Shown piece after piece: positions 6,548-12,482 of a DNA stretch of 12,482 nucleotides (the first letter of the stretch is position 1; each line of letters opens with the position of its first letter). Origin of the DNA: an uncultured Eubacteriales bacterium (GTDB taxonomy: Bacteria > Bacillota > Clostridia > Christensenellales > Aristaeellaceae); contig URJN01000033.1 in the NCBI GenBank assembly GCA_900548125.1, forward strand, positions 1 to 12,482, in the 5' to 3' direction. Made by a program: the position numbers and the translations under genes. The notes below the pieces were generated by a model that did no database searches, had not been told where the DNA came from, and saw nothing but the letters and a program-made list of their open reading frames with translations.

Positions 6548-7459
6548 TTAGTACGCCTTCAGCGTTCCGACCAGCTCCTGCGCATTCTGCACCTTTTGTG
6601 CGTCGCAGTAATCATTCAGCTCCCGAATGATGCGCGGGCAGGCAAACGGATCGGTGAAGTTCGCCGTGCCGACCATAACCGCCTGTGCGCCGCAAAGCAT
6701 GAATGCCGCCGCGTCCTCGCCGGTTTCAATGCCGCCCATACCGATAATCGGAATATGCACCTTCTGTGCGCTCTGCCAAACCATACGTAGCGCAACCGGA
6801 CGCACTGCGGGGCCGGACAAGCCGCCCGTGTTGTTCGCCAAAATCATCTTTCTGCGGCGCACATCCACCGCGATGCCCGTCAGCGTGTTAATCATGGAGA
6901 TTGCGTCCGCGCCCGCTTCCTGCGCCGCCAGCGCATTTTCGGTAATATCCGAAACATTCGGCGTCAGCTTGACGATGAGCGGCTGACGTGCCGCCGCCTT
7001 AACCGCCTTGGTGATCTGATAGACGCTTTCCGGCTTCACACCGAAAGCCACGCCGCCCTCATGGACGTTCGGGCAGGAGATGTTCATTTCCAGCATATGC
7101 ACGCCGGTCGGCGCGAGCCGCTCCGCCATCTGCACATATTCATCGATGCTCGTGCCGGTGATATTCGCGATCACCGCGACGTCCTTTTCAAGCAGCCACG
7201 GCAAATCGTTTTCCACAAAGCTATCCACGCCGGGGTTTTGAAGTCCGACGCTGTTGAGCATGCCGCTCGGCGTTTCCGCAATGCGGGAAGGCGGGTTGCC
7301 CGTGCGCGGCTTGAGGCTCAAGCCCTTGACGGAGATGCCGCCCAGCTGACCGATATCATACAGCTCGTCATATTCGCGTCCGAATCCGAACGTGCCGCTT
7401 GCGGCGATAATCGGGTTTTTCAGCTTTACGCCGCAAAGCTCGAGGGACAAATCAGCCAT
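6548..7459 (-). CDS. pyrD: Dihydroorotate dehydrogenase class 1B, catalytic subunit
   Basis: Oxidises dihydroorotate to orotate using FMN, passing electrons to PyrK and then NAD+. 303 aa, normal for the family. SGTFGFG (21-27) begins the FMN barrel. NISCPNV supplies the catalytic base C129; cysteine here marks class 1 rather than class 2 (serine). IIGMGGIETGEDAAAFMLCGAQAVMVGTA is the C-terminal phosphate-binding region. The start overlaps the pyrK stop by 8 nt and uses AAGGAGG inside pyrK, so the two subunits are translationally coupled. It is the last gene of the operon; pyrE does not follow. Confidence 0.97.
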   Translation of the reverse strand: MADLSLELCGVKLKNPIIAASGTFGFGREYDELYDIGQLGGISVKGLSLKPRTGNPPSRIAETPSGMLNSVGLQNPGVDSFVENDLPWLLEKDVAVIANITGTSIDEYVQMAERLAPTGVHMLEMNISCPNVHEGGVAFGVKPESVYQITKAVKAAARQPLIVKLTPNVSDITENALAAQEAGADAISMINTLTGIAVDVRRRKMILANNTGGLSGPAVRPVALRMVWQSAQKVHIPIIGMGGIETGEDAAAFMLCGAQAVMVGTANFTDPFACPRIIRELNDYCDAQKVQNAQELVGTLKAY

Positions 7460-8222
7460 TCAGGCACACCTCCTTCGCGTCAAACACAGGGCCATCCTTG
7501 CAGACGCGCTTATAGCACCAGCCGCCGTCCGCCGTCTTGATTTTTACATTGCAGCCCAGGCATGCGCCAATGCCGCAGCCCATGCGTTCCTCCAGCGAAA
7601 TCTGGCAGGGAAGCGCGTACTTTTCGCAAAGAGCCTGCACCGCCGCCAGCATCGGCGCGGGGCCGCACGCCATCACCAAATCAGGACGCTTTTCAAGAAT
7701 CGCCTGTTCAAGGGGCTTGGTAACCAGCGCGCGCTCGCCCAGAGAACCGTCATCGCTGACTGCCGTCACAGCGCAGGGGGCCTGCGTCATGCCATAGGCA
7801 TGCGCCGCCGTGCGGAAACCGAAGAATGCACGGCTTTCCGCCGTCGCAAAGGCGTCCATCGCCCCGCAGATCGGCGCAACGCCCACACCGCCACCGACAA
7901 AATACACGCATGCCGCGTCTCCCGCGTCAAAGCCCGTACCCAGCGGGCCCAGCACGCGGATGCTCTCCTCCGGCTTGCAGGCGCAGATCATCTGCGTACC
8001 CGCGCCCTTGGGCTGTATCGCCAGCGTCAGCGTACCCGCCTGGGCATCAAACGCCATCAGGCTGATGGGGCGGCGCAAAACATGCGCGCTGTCCGGTACG
8101 AGCATATGAATGAACTGTCCCGCCCTCGCCTGCGCCGCGATTTCCGGCGCATGCAGCACGATGCGGACAAGCTCCTGTGCCATCCTTTCGCAGGACAGCA
8201 CGCGCGCATTTGTTTCCAGCAT
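7452..8222 (-). CDS. pyrK: Dihydroorotate dehydrogenase electron-transfer subunit
   Basis: FAD and [2Fe-2S] subunit that links PyrD to NAD+. 256 aa. The FAD-binding motif is RRPIS (50-54); an NAD-binding segment FVGGGVGVAPICG spans 108-120; cluster ligands are C216-x4-C221-x2-C224-x16-C241. GGAGG lies 7 nt before the ATG. The gap to pyrF is 21 nt. Together with class 1B PyrD it forms the heterotetramer typical of Firmicutes. Confidence 0.97.
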   Translation of the reverse strand: MLETNARVLSCERMAQELVRIVLHAPEIAAQARAGQFIHMLVPDSAHVLRRPISLMAFDAQAGTLTLAIQPKGAGTQMICACKPEESIRVLGPLGTGFDAGDAACVYFVGGGVGVAPICGAMDAFATAESRAFFGFRTAAHAYGMTQAPCAVTAVSDDGSLGERALVTKPLEQAILEKRPDLVMACGPAPMLAAVQALCEKYALPCQISLEERMGCGIGACLGCNVKIKTADGGWCYKRVCKDGPVFDAKEVCLNG

Positions 8223-8243
8223 GGTTCTTCCTCCCCGCTCCGC

Positions 8244-9182
8244 TTACTTGATTTCCTTGCCGACCACCTTCAGGCTGGAGCAAAGGTCTTCCTTCATGCG
8301 CAGTGCTTCATCGCGTGCGGCGGCGTCAAACGCCATGCCCTCGCGCTTCTTCCACGCACAGAGGATGGAGCGGGACGCATTAATGATTGCGCCGTTGCCG
8401 TTCGCGTCGAAGCAGCCCGCGATATCCGTACCCTTTGCGCCCTGTGCGCCATAGCCCGGCACAAGGAAGAAGGCATGCGGCATGCGCGCGCGCAGTTCAA
8501 CGCCCTGCTGCGGATAGGTCGCGCCGACGACCGCGCCGACAGCGGAATAGCCGCTCTCGCCGCGCGTTTCCTCGCCCCATTCTTCAACCAGATCCGCAAC
8601 CGCCTGATACAGCGTGCGTCCATCCTCAAAGCGCAGATCCTGAAGCTGACCGGAGGACGGGTTGCTCGTCTTAACCAGCACGAACACGCCCGTTCCGTTG
8701 TCGCGGCAGGCGTCGGCAAACGGCTTGACGCCGTCCACGCCGAGATAGGGGTTGATGGTCGCGATATCCGCGCCGAACGCCTTCTGTGCGCCGTCGGGCA
8801 TATCGGTCTTGCCGATATAAGCGTTGGCATAGCAGGCGGCGGTCGCACCGATGTCGTTGCGCTTCACGTCTGCCATGACAATCAGACCCTTTTCCTGCGC
8901 ATAGCGGATGGTCTTTTCATAGACCTCCATGCCCGCAGGCCCGTACATTTCGTAGTACGCAACCTGCACCTTGACTGCCGGCACGATGTCGTACAGCGCA
9001 TCAATCAGGCGCACGTTATAGGCATAGACCGCCTTCGCCGCGTCCTCAAAGGAGCGGATGCCCTCCGGCATAACCTCCGCAACGAAGCTCTCCGGCAGGT
9101 ATTCAATGCGGGTATCCAGTCCCGCGACGGTCGGGTTCTTGAGTTCAGAGATGCGGGCGGCGAGTTTTTCCATGATATTCAT
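8244..9182 (-). CDS. pyrF: Orotidine 5'-phosphate decarboxylase, type 2
   Basis: Last step of UMP synthesis: OMP to UMP plus CO2. 312 aa from the ATG at 9182, which has AAGGAAG about 7 nt upstream; an ATG at 9221 has no good RBS and adds residues unlike the family. The catalytic Asp-Lys-Asp array is MADVKRNDIGAT (103-114; D105, K107, D110). The length of about 310 aa and ATINPYLGVDGVKPF assign it to the longer type 2 group rather than the 240-aa type of Bacillus. It is separated from pyrC by an unusually long 174-nt spacer. Confidence 0.96.
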   Translation of the reverse strand: MNIMEKLAARISELKNPTVAGLDTRIEYLPESFVAEVMPEGIRSFEDAAKAVYAYNVRLIDALYDIVPAVKVQVAYYEMYGPAGMEVYEKTIRYAQEKGLIVMADVKRNDIGATAACYANAYIGKTDMPDGAQKAFGADIATINPYLGVDGVKPFADACRDNGTGVFVLVKTSNPSSGQLQDLRFEDGRTLYQAVADLVEEWGEETRGESGYSAVGAVVGATYPQQGVELRARMPHAFFLVPGYGAQGAKGTDIAGCFDANGNGAIINASRSILCAWKKREGMAFDAAARDEALRMKEDLCSSLKVVGKEIK

Positions 9183-9356
9183 AAAGCAGCTTCCTTTCTC
9201 GGGGCTTTTCCCCAAACACATCCGAGGGCTTCTTCCCTTTGCGGCGTTTCTTGCCTCGTCGTCCCTCGGAAACCTTCAGTCGCTTACACGTTCGTTTCCC
9301 ACGATTTCCATCGTGATGAATATGGAAAGGGCGCGGAGCGAAGCCCCGCTTTCCCT
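9183..9356 (-). other. Structured, Lys/Arg-codon-rich spacer between pyrC and pyrF
   Basis: The only long gap in an otherwise tightly packed operon. On the minus strand it can fold into a series of hairpins: GCGGGGC/GCTCCGC with outer GGAAA/TTTCC just after the pyrC stop; CACGAT-GGAA-ATCGTG (a GNRA-type loop); GGAAAC/GTTTCC; TCCGAGGG/CCCTCGGA; and GGGG/CCCC just before the pyrF RBS. One minus-strand frame is open throughout and very rich in Lys and Arg, including GRRGKKRRKGKKPSD, but it has no ATG start or RBS. It may be a dispersed intergenic repeat, a structured RNA affecting pyrF expression, or a decayed insertion. Confidence 0.55.
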
Positions 9357-10640
9357 TTATGCCTGATAAGCCGTCTTTCCGTCCACCAGCGTCAGCTCAA
9401 TCTCACCAAAGTACGTCTTGCCGTCAAACGGCGTGTTCTTGCCCTTGGAGAGGAACTTGCCCGCGTCCACGACAATCTCCTTGTCCGGATCGAGGACGAC
9501 GACATCCGCCGGACTGCCGACGGCAAGGCTTCCGCCCCGAACGCCCAGCAGCTTGGCGGGACGCACGCTCATCCGCTCAATCAGGTCGGACAGCGTCATC
9601 CTTCCGGTTTTCACCAGCATGCTGTTGCTGATGCAGAACGCCGTTTCAAAGCCGCTGATGCCGCTGGCGGCAAGGTGGAATTCACAGCGTTTTTCGTCCT
9701 CGTGGTGCGGCGCATGGTCGGTCGCGATGACGTCAATCGTTCCGTCGCAAAGTCCCTCGATGCAGGCGAGTCTGTCCGCTTCCTCGCGCAGGGGCGGATT
9801 CACGCGGCAGCGGCTGTCATAGCCCATGACCCACTCATCCGTCGCGCCGATGTAATGCGGCGTCGTTTCCGCGGTCACGCGGACGCCGCGCGCTTTTGCC
9901 TCGCGGACAAGCTGCACGCCGCCTTTGGTCGAAACATGGCAGAGATGAACGCGCTTGCCTTCCGTTTCCGCAACGAGAATGTCGCGCGCAATCATGACCT
10001 CCTCTGCCGCACGGGTGATTCCCGGCAGACCGAGCTTGGTGGAAATAAAGCCTTCATTCATCACGCCGTCGCCGACAAGGTTCTTATCCTCGCTGTGGCT
10101 CATGATGAACAGACCGAAATGGTCGGCATACTGCATCGCCAAACGGAAAAGGTTCGAGTTCGATACCGGCTGTCCGTCGTCGGAAATCGCGATGATGCCC
10201 GCTTCCTTCATCCTGCCGACTTCCGCCATTTCAACGCCCGCCAGCCCCTTGGAGACCGCGCCGACCGGATAGACGCGCACGCCGCTTCCCTGCGTCTGCG
10301 CCTTTTCGATGATGTAGCGCGTCACAGCCGCGTTGTCGTTGGTCGGCTTCGTGTTGGGCATGCAGCAAACCGCGGTAAAGCCGCCGTGCGCCGCCGCGCG
10401 CGTGCCGGAAACGATATCCTCTTTATATTCCTGACCCGGGTCGCGCAGATGGCAGTGCATGTCGATAAAGCCCGGGGCGACTACCTTGCCTGCTGCGTCG
10501 TATACCTTTGCTCCGTCGGCGGAAAGCCCTTCGCCGATCGCCGCGATTTTGCCGTCCTCAATCAGAACATCCGCGATTTTGTCCATCCCGTTGGCGGGGT
10601 CAATGACGTGTCCGCCGCGAATCAATAGCTTTTCCATCAT
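9357..10640 (-). CDS. pyrC: Dihydroorotase, type I
   Basis: Zinc amidohydrolase that closes carbamoyl-aspartate to dihydroorotate. 427 aa, normal for the longer Firmicutes form. Metal and substrate residues are visible: DMHCHLRDPG (60-69; H62, H64, R66), SHSEDK and HVST for further histidines, and the ATDHAPH motif with the catalytic aspartate. The start overlaps the pyrB stop (ATGATG; 4-nt overlap if the first ATG is used), with AAGGGAG upstream. Confidence 0.97.
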   Translation of the reverse strand: MMEKLLIRGGHVIDPANGMDKIADVLIEDGKIAAIGEGLSADGAKVYDAAGKVVAPGFIDMHCHLRDPGQEYKEDIVSGTRAAAHGGFTAVCCMPNTKPTNDNAAVTRYIIEKAQTQGSGVRVYPVGAVSKGLAGVEMAEVGRMKEAGIIAISDDGQPVSNSNLFRLAMQYADHFGLFIMSHSEDKNLVGDGVMNEGFISTKLGLPGITRAAEEVMIARDILVAETEGKRVHLCHVSTKGGVQLVREAKARGVRVTAETTPHYIGATDEWVMGYDSRCRVNPPLREEADRLACIEGLCDGTIDVIATDHAPHHEDEKRCEFHLAASGISGFETAFCISNSMLVKTGRMTLSDLIERMSVRPAKLLGVRGGSLAVGSPADVVVLDPDKEIVVDAGKFLSKGKNTPFDGKTYFGEIELTLVDGKTAYQA

Positions 10641-11557
10641 CCGTTCTCCCTTCTGGTCAGCAAGTAGAGCAGCGCCATGCGCACGGCGACGCCGCTTTCA
10701 ACCTGCTGCGTGATGACCGACTGTTCGCAGTCCGCAACGCTGGACGCGATTTCCACGCCGCGGTTCATCGGACCGGGGTGCATCACCAGTGCATTCTTTT
10801 TCGCCAGCGCAAGGCGTTCCGGCGTGATTTCCCAATGGTCGCAGTATTCCGCCACGGAGGGGAACAGACCCTTCTGCTGGCGTTCACGCTGGATGCGCAA
10901 ACCCATAACCACATCCGCGCCCTCGCAGGCGTCCTCAATGGTCGGGGCGACGGTGCAGCCCAGCTCCTCGATGCGCGTGGGGATGAGCGTCGGCGGCGCG
11001 CAGAGCACGACGTTTGCGCCCATCGCCGTCAAGCCGTAGATGTTGCTTCGCGCAACGCGGGAGTGCATCACGTCGCCGCAGATGGCAACCTTCGCGCCCT
11101 CCAGACCGCCCAGATGCTCGCGCATGGTCAGCATGTCCAGCAGGGCCTGCGTCGGATGCTCGTTCATGCCGTCGCCCGCGTTGATGACGCTCGCGCGGAC
11201 ATGCTTCGCCAGCAGCGTCGGTGCGCCGCTCATCGGATGGCGGATGATGATGACGTCCGTGCCCATCTGGTCGAGGGTCACGCCGGTGTCGATGAGCGTT
11301 TCGCCCTTGGCGACGCTCGACGCGCTGGCGGAGATATTCGCCGCCGCCGCGGACATGTACTTGCTCGCCAGCTCGAAGGACATGCGCGTGCGCGTGGAAT
11401 TCTCATAGAACAGGGTCACAATAGATTTTCCCTGTAAATGCGAGGTCTTTTTGTTGTTTGACCGAACGACCTGACGCATGGTCAGCGCCGTATCGAGGAT
11501 AGACGTGATTTCCTCTCGGCTCACGCCGTCAAGCCCCAGCATGTCTTTGCGCTTCAT
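10637..11557 (-). CDS. pyrB: Aspartate carbamoyltransferase catalytic subunit
   Basis: Joins carbamoyl phosphate and aspartate, the committed step. 306 aa. Signature motifs: ENSTRTR (52-58) for carbamoyl phosphate, HPTQALLD (134-141), GDVMHSRVARS, and VMHPGPMNRGVEI near the C-terminus for the aspartate site. No regulatory subunit (pyrI) is next to it, as expected where control is through PyrR attenuation. It begins 3 nt after the pyrR stop, with AGGAG overlapping the end of pyrR, so the two are probably coupled. Confidence 0.97.
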   Translation of the reverse strand: MKRKDMLGLDGVSREEITSILDTALTMRQVVRSNNKKTSHLQGKSIVTLFYENSTRTRMSFELASKYMSAAAANISASASSVAKGETLIDTGVTLDQMGTDVIIIRHPMSGAPTLLAKHVRASVINAGDGMNEHPTQALLDMLTMREHLGGLEGAKVAICGDVMHSRVARSNIYGLTAMGANVVLCAPPTLIPTRIEELGCTVAPTIEDACEGADVVMGLRIQRERQQKGLFPSVAEYCDHWEITPERLALAKKNALVMHPGPMNRGVEIASSVADCEQSVITQQVESGVAVRMALLYLLTRRENG

Positions 11558-11560
11558 CGC

Positions 11561-12121
11561 TTACTCGCTCCTTTTTTCATACAGGACGACGCTCATGTCG
11601 CCGTCAAATTCAGGTACGCGCACACCGACCAGCTCGCTTTTGCTCGTCGGCAGGTTCTTGCCCACATAGTCCGCGCGGATGGGCAGGTCGCGGTGTCCTC
11701 GGTCAATCATGACCGCCAGCTGAATGCAGCTCGGACGCCCCATATCGCATATGGCGTCCATCGCGGCGCGGGCCGTTCGTCCGGAGAAAAGCACGTCATC
11801 CACCATCACGATGCGCGCATCCTGCACCTGAAAGGGCAGATTGGTCGCATTGACGACCGGACGCTCCGAAAGGATGGATAAATCGTCCCGATAGAACGTG
11901 ATATCCAGCACGCCGAGCGGCAGCTTTACGCCCTCGACCTGCTCAATCATCTCCTGAAGGAGCTTCGCCAGCGTCACGCCTCTGCGCTGAATCCCGACCA
12001 GCCTCAGATTGTCCACGCCGTCGTTTTTTTCGATGATCTCGTGTGCAATCCGACGCAGTGCGCGCTTCATGGCGTTTTCATCCATGATGTTCGCTTTGAA
12101 TTCCAGCTTTGTCGTATCCAT
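11561..12121 (-). CDS. pyrR: PyrR attenuation regulator / uracil phosphoribosyltransferase
   Basis: UMP- and UTP-sensing RNA-binding protein that binds the pyr leader and favours termination; many homologues also have uracil phosphoribosyltransferase activity. 186 aa, close to the usual 175-185. The PRPP-binding loop is VMVDDVLFSGRTARAA (105-120). The start is the ATG at 12121: GGAGG lies 7 nt upstream, while another ATG 6 nt earlier directly abuts the RBS. Longer in-frame extensions run back through the leader terminator and are not real. First gene of the operon, so it controls its own synthesis. Confidence 0.96.
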   Translation of the reverse strand: MDTTKLEFKANIMDENAMKRALRRIAHEIIEKNDGVDNLRLVGIQRRGVTLAKLLQEMIEQVEGVKLPLGVLDITFYRDDLSILSERPVVNATNLPFQVQDARIVMVDDVLFSGRTARAAMDAICDMGRPSCIQLAVMIDRGHRDLPIRADYVGKNLPTSKSELVGVRVPEFDGDMSVVLYEKRSE

Positions 12122-12159
12122 GTGCATCCCTCCTGCGGCGATATCCTTCACCGCGATAC

Positions 12160-12193
12160 AAAAAAGCCCTGTTCCATGAAATCGGAACAGGGC
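12160..12193 (-). terminator. Intrinsic terminator in the pyr leader
   Basis: A 10-bp stem (GCCCTGTTCC / GGAACAGGGC), 8-nt loop and six U residues on the minus strand, ending 38 nt before the pyrR start. A competing antiterminator pairing is visible: GGCAAA (12233-12228) with TTTGCC (12196-12191), which takes the first 3 nt of the terminator stem, with GGGAT/AUCCC stacked inside it. Confidence 0.9.
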
Positions 12194-12233
12194 AAACAAA
12201 GGGATAGAATCCCCCTCTTACGCTACATTTGCC

Positions 12234-12265
12234 GCCTTGCCGACCTCACGGGATCGCTTAAAGGC
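12234..12265 (-). promoter_or_regulatory. PyrR RNA-binding loop (anti-antiterminator)
   Basis: The leader contains GATCCCGTGAGGT (12255-12243), matching the known PyrR recognition consensus ARUCCNGNGAGGYU at nearly every position. It lies at the top of a stem-loop: outer GCCTT/AAGGC, inner GATC/GGTC with one wobble. Its 3' side directly abuts the GGCAAA antiterminator strand, so PyrR binding would favour the downstream terminator. Confidence 0.88.
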
Positions 12266-12284
12266 TTATTTGTTTATCAAAAAG

Positions 12285-12313
12285 ATTGTACCATCTTTTC
12301 AGACATTCGTCAA
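12285..12313 (-). promoter_or_regulatory. Sigma-A promoter of the pyr operon
   Basis: TTGACG (12313-12308), 17-nt spacer, TACAAT (12290-12285) on the minus strand. Start expected near 12278, giving a leader of about 157 nt that holds the PyrR loop and terminator. Confidence 0.87.
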
Positions 12314-12390
12314 TTCCTCTTTGGCGGCAATTCGGCATCAATCGGGAACTTTTGGAATCAGACTCAAAGCGCAGGCGGCTTTTCCGCAAA

Positions 12391-12480
12391 TCAGGGATGG
12401 CATTTCTTGCACGGCGCATAGCCTCTGGCAATCAGGTCATCCCGGGAACCCGTATAGGTCGAGCGATGCTTATCCTTGAT
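12391..12480 (-). CDS. C-terminal end of an unidentified protein with a PCxxC tail
   Basis: The last 29 codons and stop of a gene entering from the right edge, upstream of and on the same strand as the pyr operon. The visible end includes YTGSRDDLIARGYAPCKKCHP, a histidine- and cysteine-bearing tail of the G-Y-x-P-C-x2-C-x-P type. I know this tail, from memory, at the C-termini of several clostridial nuclease- or hydrolase-like proteins, where it probably binds zinc. The protein itself cannot be identified from 29 residues. No strong terminator separates it from the pyr promoter. Confidence 0.6.
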   Translation of the reverse strand: MKDKHRSTYTGSRDDLIARGYAPCKKCHP

Positions 12481-12482
12481 GG

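Noticed and set aside
9183..9356. A small Lys/Arg-rich protein gene between pyrC and pyrF
   Set aside because: No start codon with RBS in the open frame, and it would run on into pyrF in another frame. Hairpins explain the composition better.
7392..10628. 1078-codon open frame on the plus strand
   Set aside because: Antisense to pyrK, pyrF and pyrC, crossing three well-supported genes and their spacers; no family resemblance.
12122..12199. Longer pyrR from an upstream ATG
   Set aside because: The extension would translate the leader terminator and U-run; the ATG at 12121 has the proper RBS spacing and family-like N-terminus.
1..12482. CRISPR array, tRNA or rRNA genes, or a new defence-type gene cluster
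   Set aside because: No regularly spaced repeats, cloverleaf or rRNA sequence was seen, and nearly all coding space is taken by recognised housekeeping, partition or IS genes.

Overview
The window looks like a chromosomal segment of a moderately GC-rich Gram-positive anaerobe of the class Clostridia. The reasons are strong AGGAGG-type ribosome binding sites, near-perfect sigma-A promoters (TTGACA-17-TATAAT), a pyr operon headed by pyrR with a PyrR-type attenuator, and the two-subunit class 1B dihydroorotate dehydrogenase (PyrK/PyrD). The genus cannot be fixed from sequence alone.

Layout. (1) 1-1696, minus strand: a parA-parB partition pair with the overlapping organisation common on plasmids and integrative elements. 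parB starts at a TTG inside the end of parA and runs off the left edge. (2) 1697-1935: intergenic region with a bidirectional hairpin in front of parA, three copies of TGGCGTA, and a long lysS terminator. (3) 1936-4517, minus strand: greA-lysS operon with a consensus promoter. The lysyl-tRNA synthetase carries an extra C-terminal Trbp111/EMAPII-like tRNA-binding domain. (4) 4568-5143, plus strand: a divergently transcribed GNAT acetyltransferase with its own consensus promoter. (5) 5219-6349: an IS5-family insertion sequence with 14-bp inverted ends, whose transposase frame is broken by a TGG-to-TAG stop. (6) 6350-6547: non-coding spacer with two palindromes and no clear terminator. (7) 6548-12313, minus strand: the de novo pyrimidine operon pyrR-pyrB-pyrC-pyrF-pyrK-pyrD. 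It has a promoter, a PyrR binding loop and an intrinsic terminator in the leader, and an unusual structured 174-nt spacer between pyrC and pyrF. (8) 12391-12480, minus strand: the last 29 codons of a gene ending in a zinc-ligand-like PCKKCHP tail.

How the genes work together. PyrB, PyrC, PyrK/PyrD and PyrF carry out UMP synthesis from carbamoyl phosphate, except the PyrE step; pyrE and carAB are not in this window. PyrR senses UMP/UTP and should end transcription in the leader when pyrimidines are plentiful. GreA and LysRS are housekeeping transcription and translation functions. ParA/ParB and the IS are the accessory parts. I found no convincing new multi-gene system. The points most worth a second look are the LysRS fusion, the structured pyrC-pyrF spacer, the 27-bp palindrome inside parB and the repeats upstream of parA.
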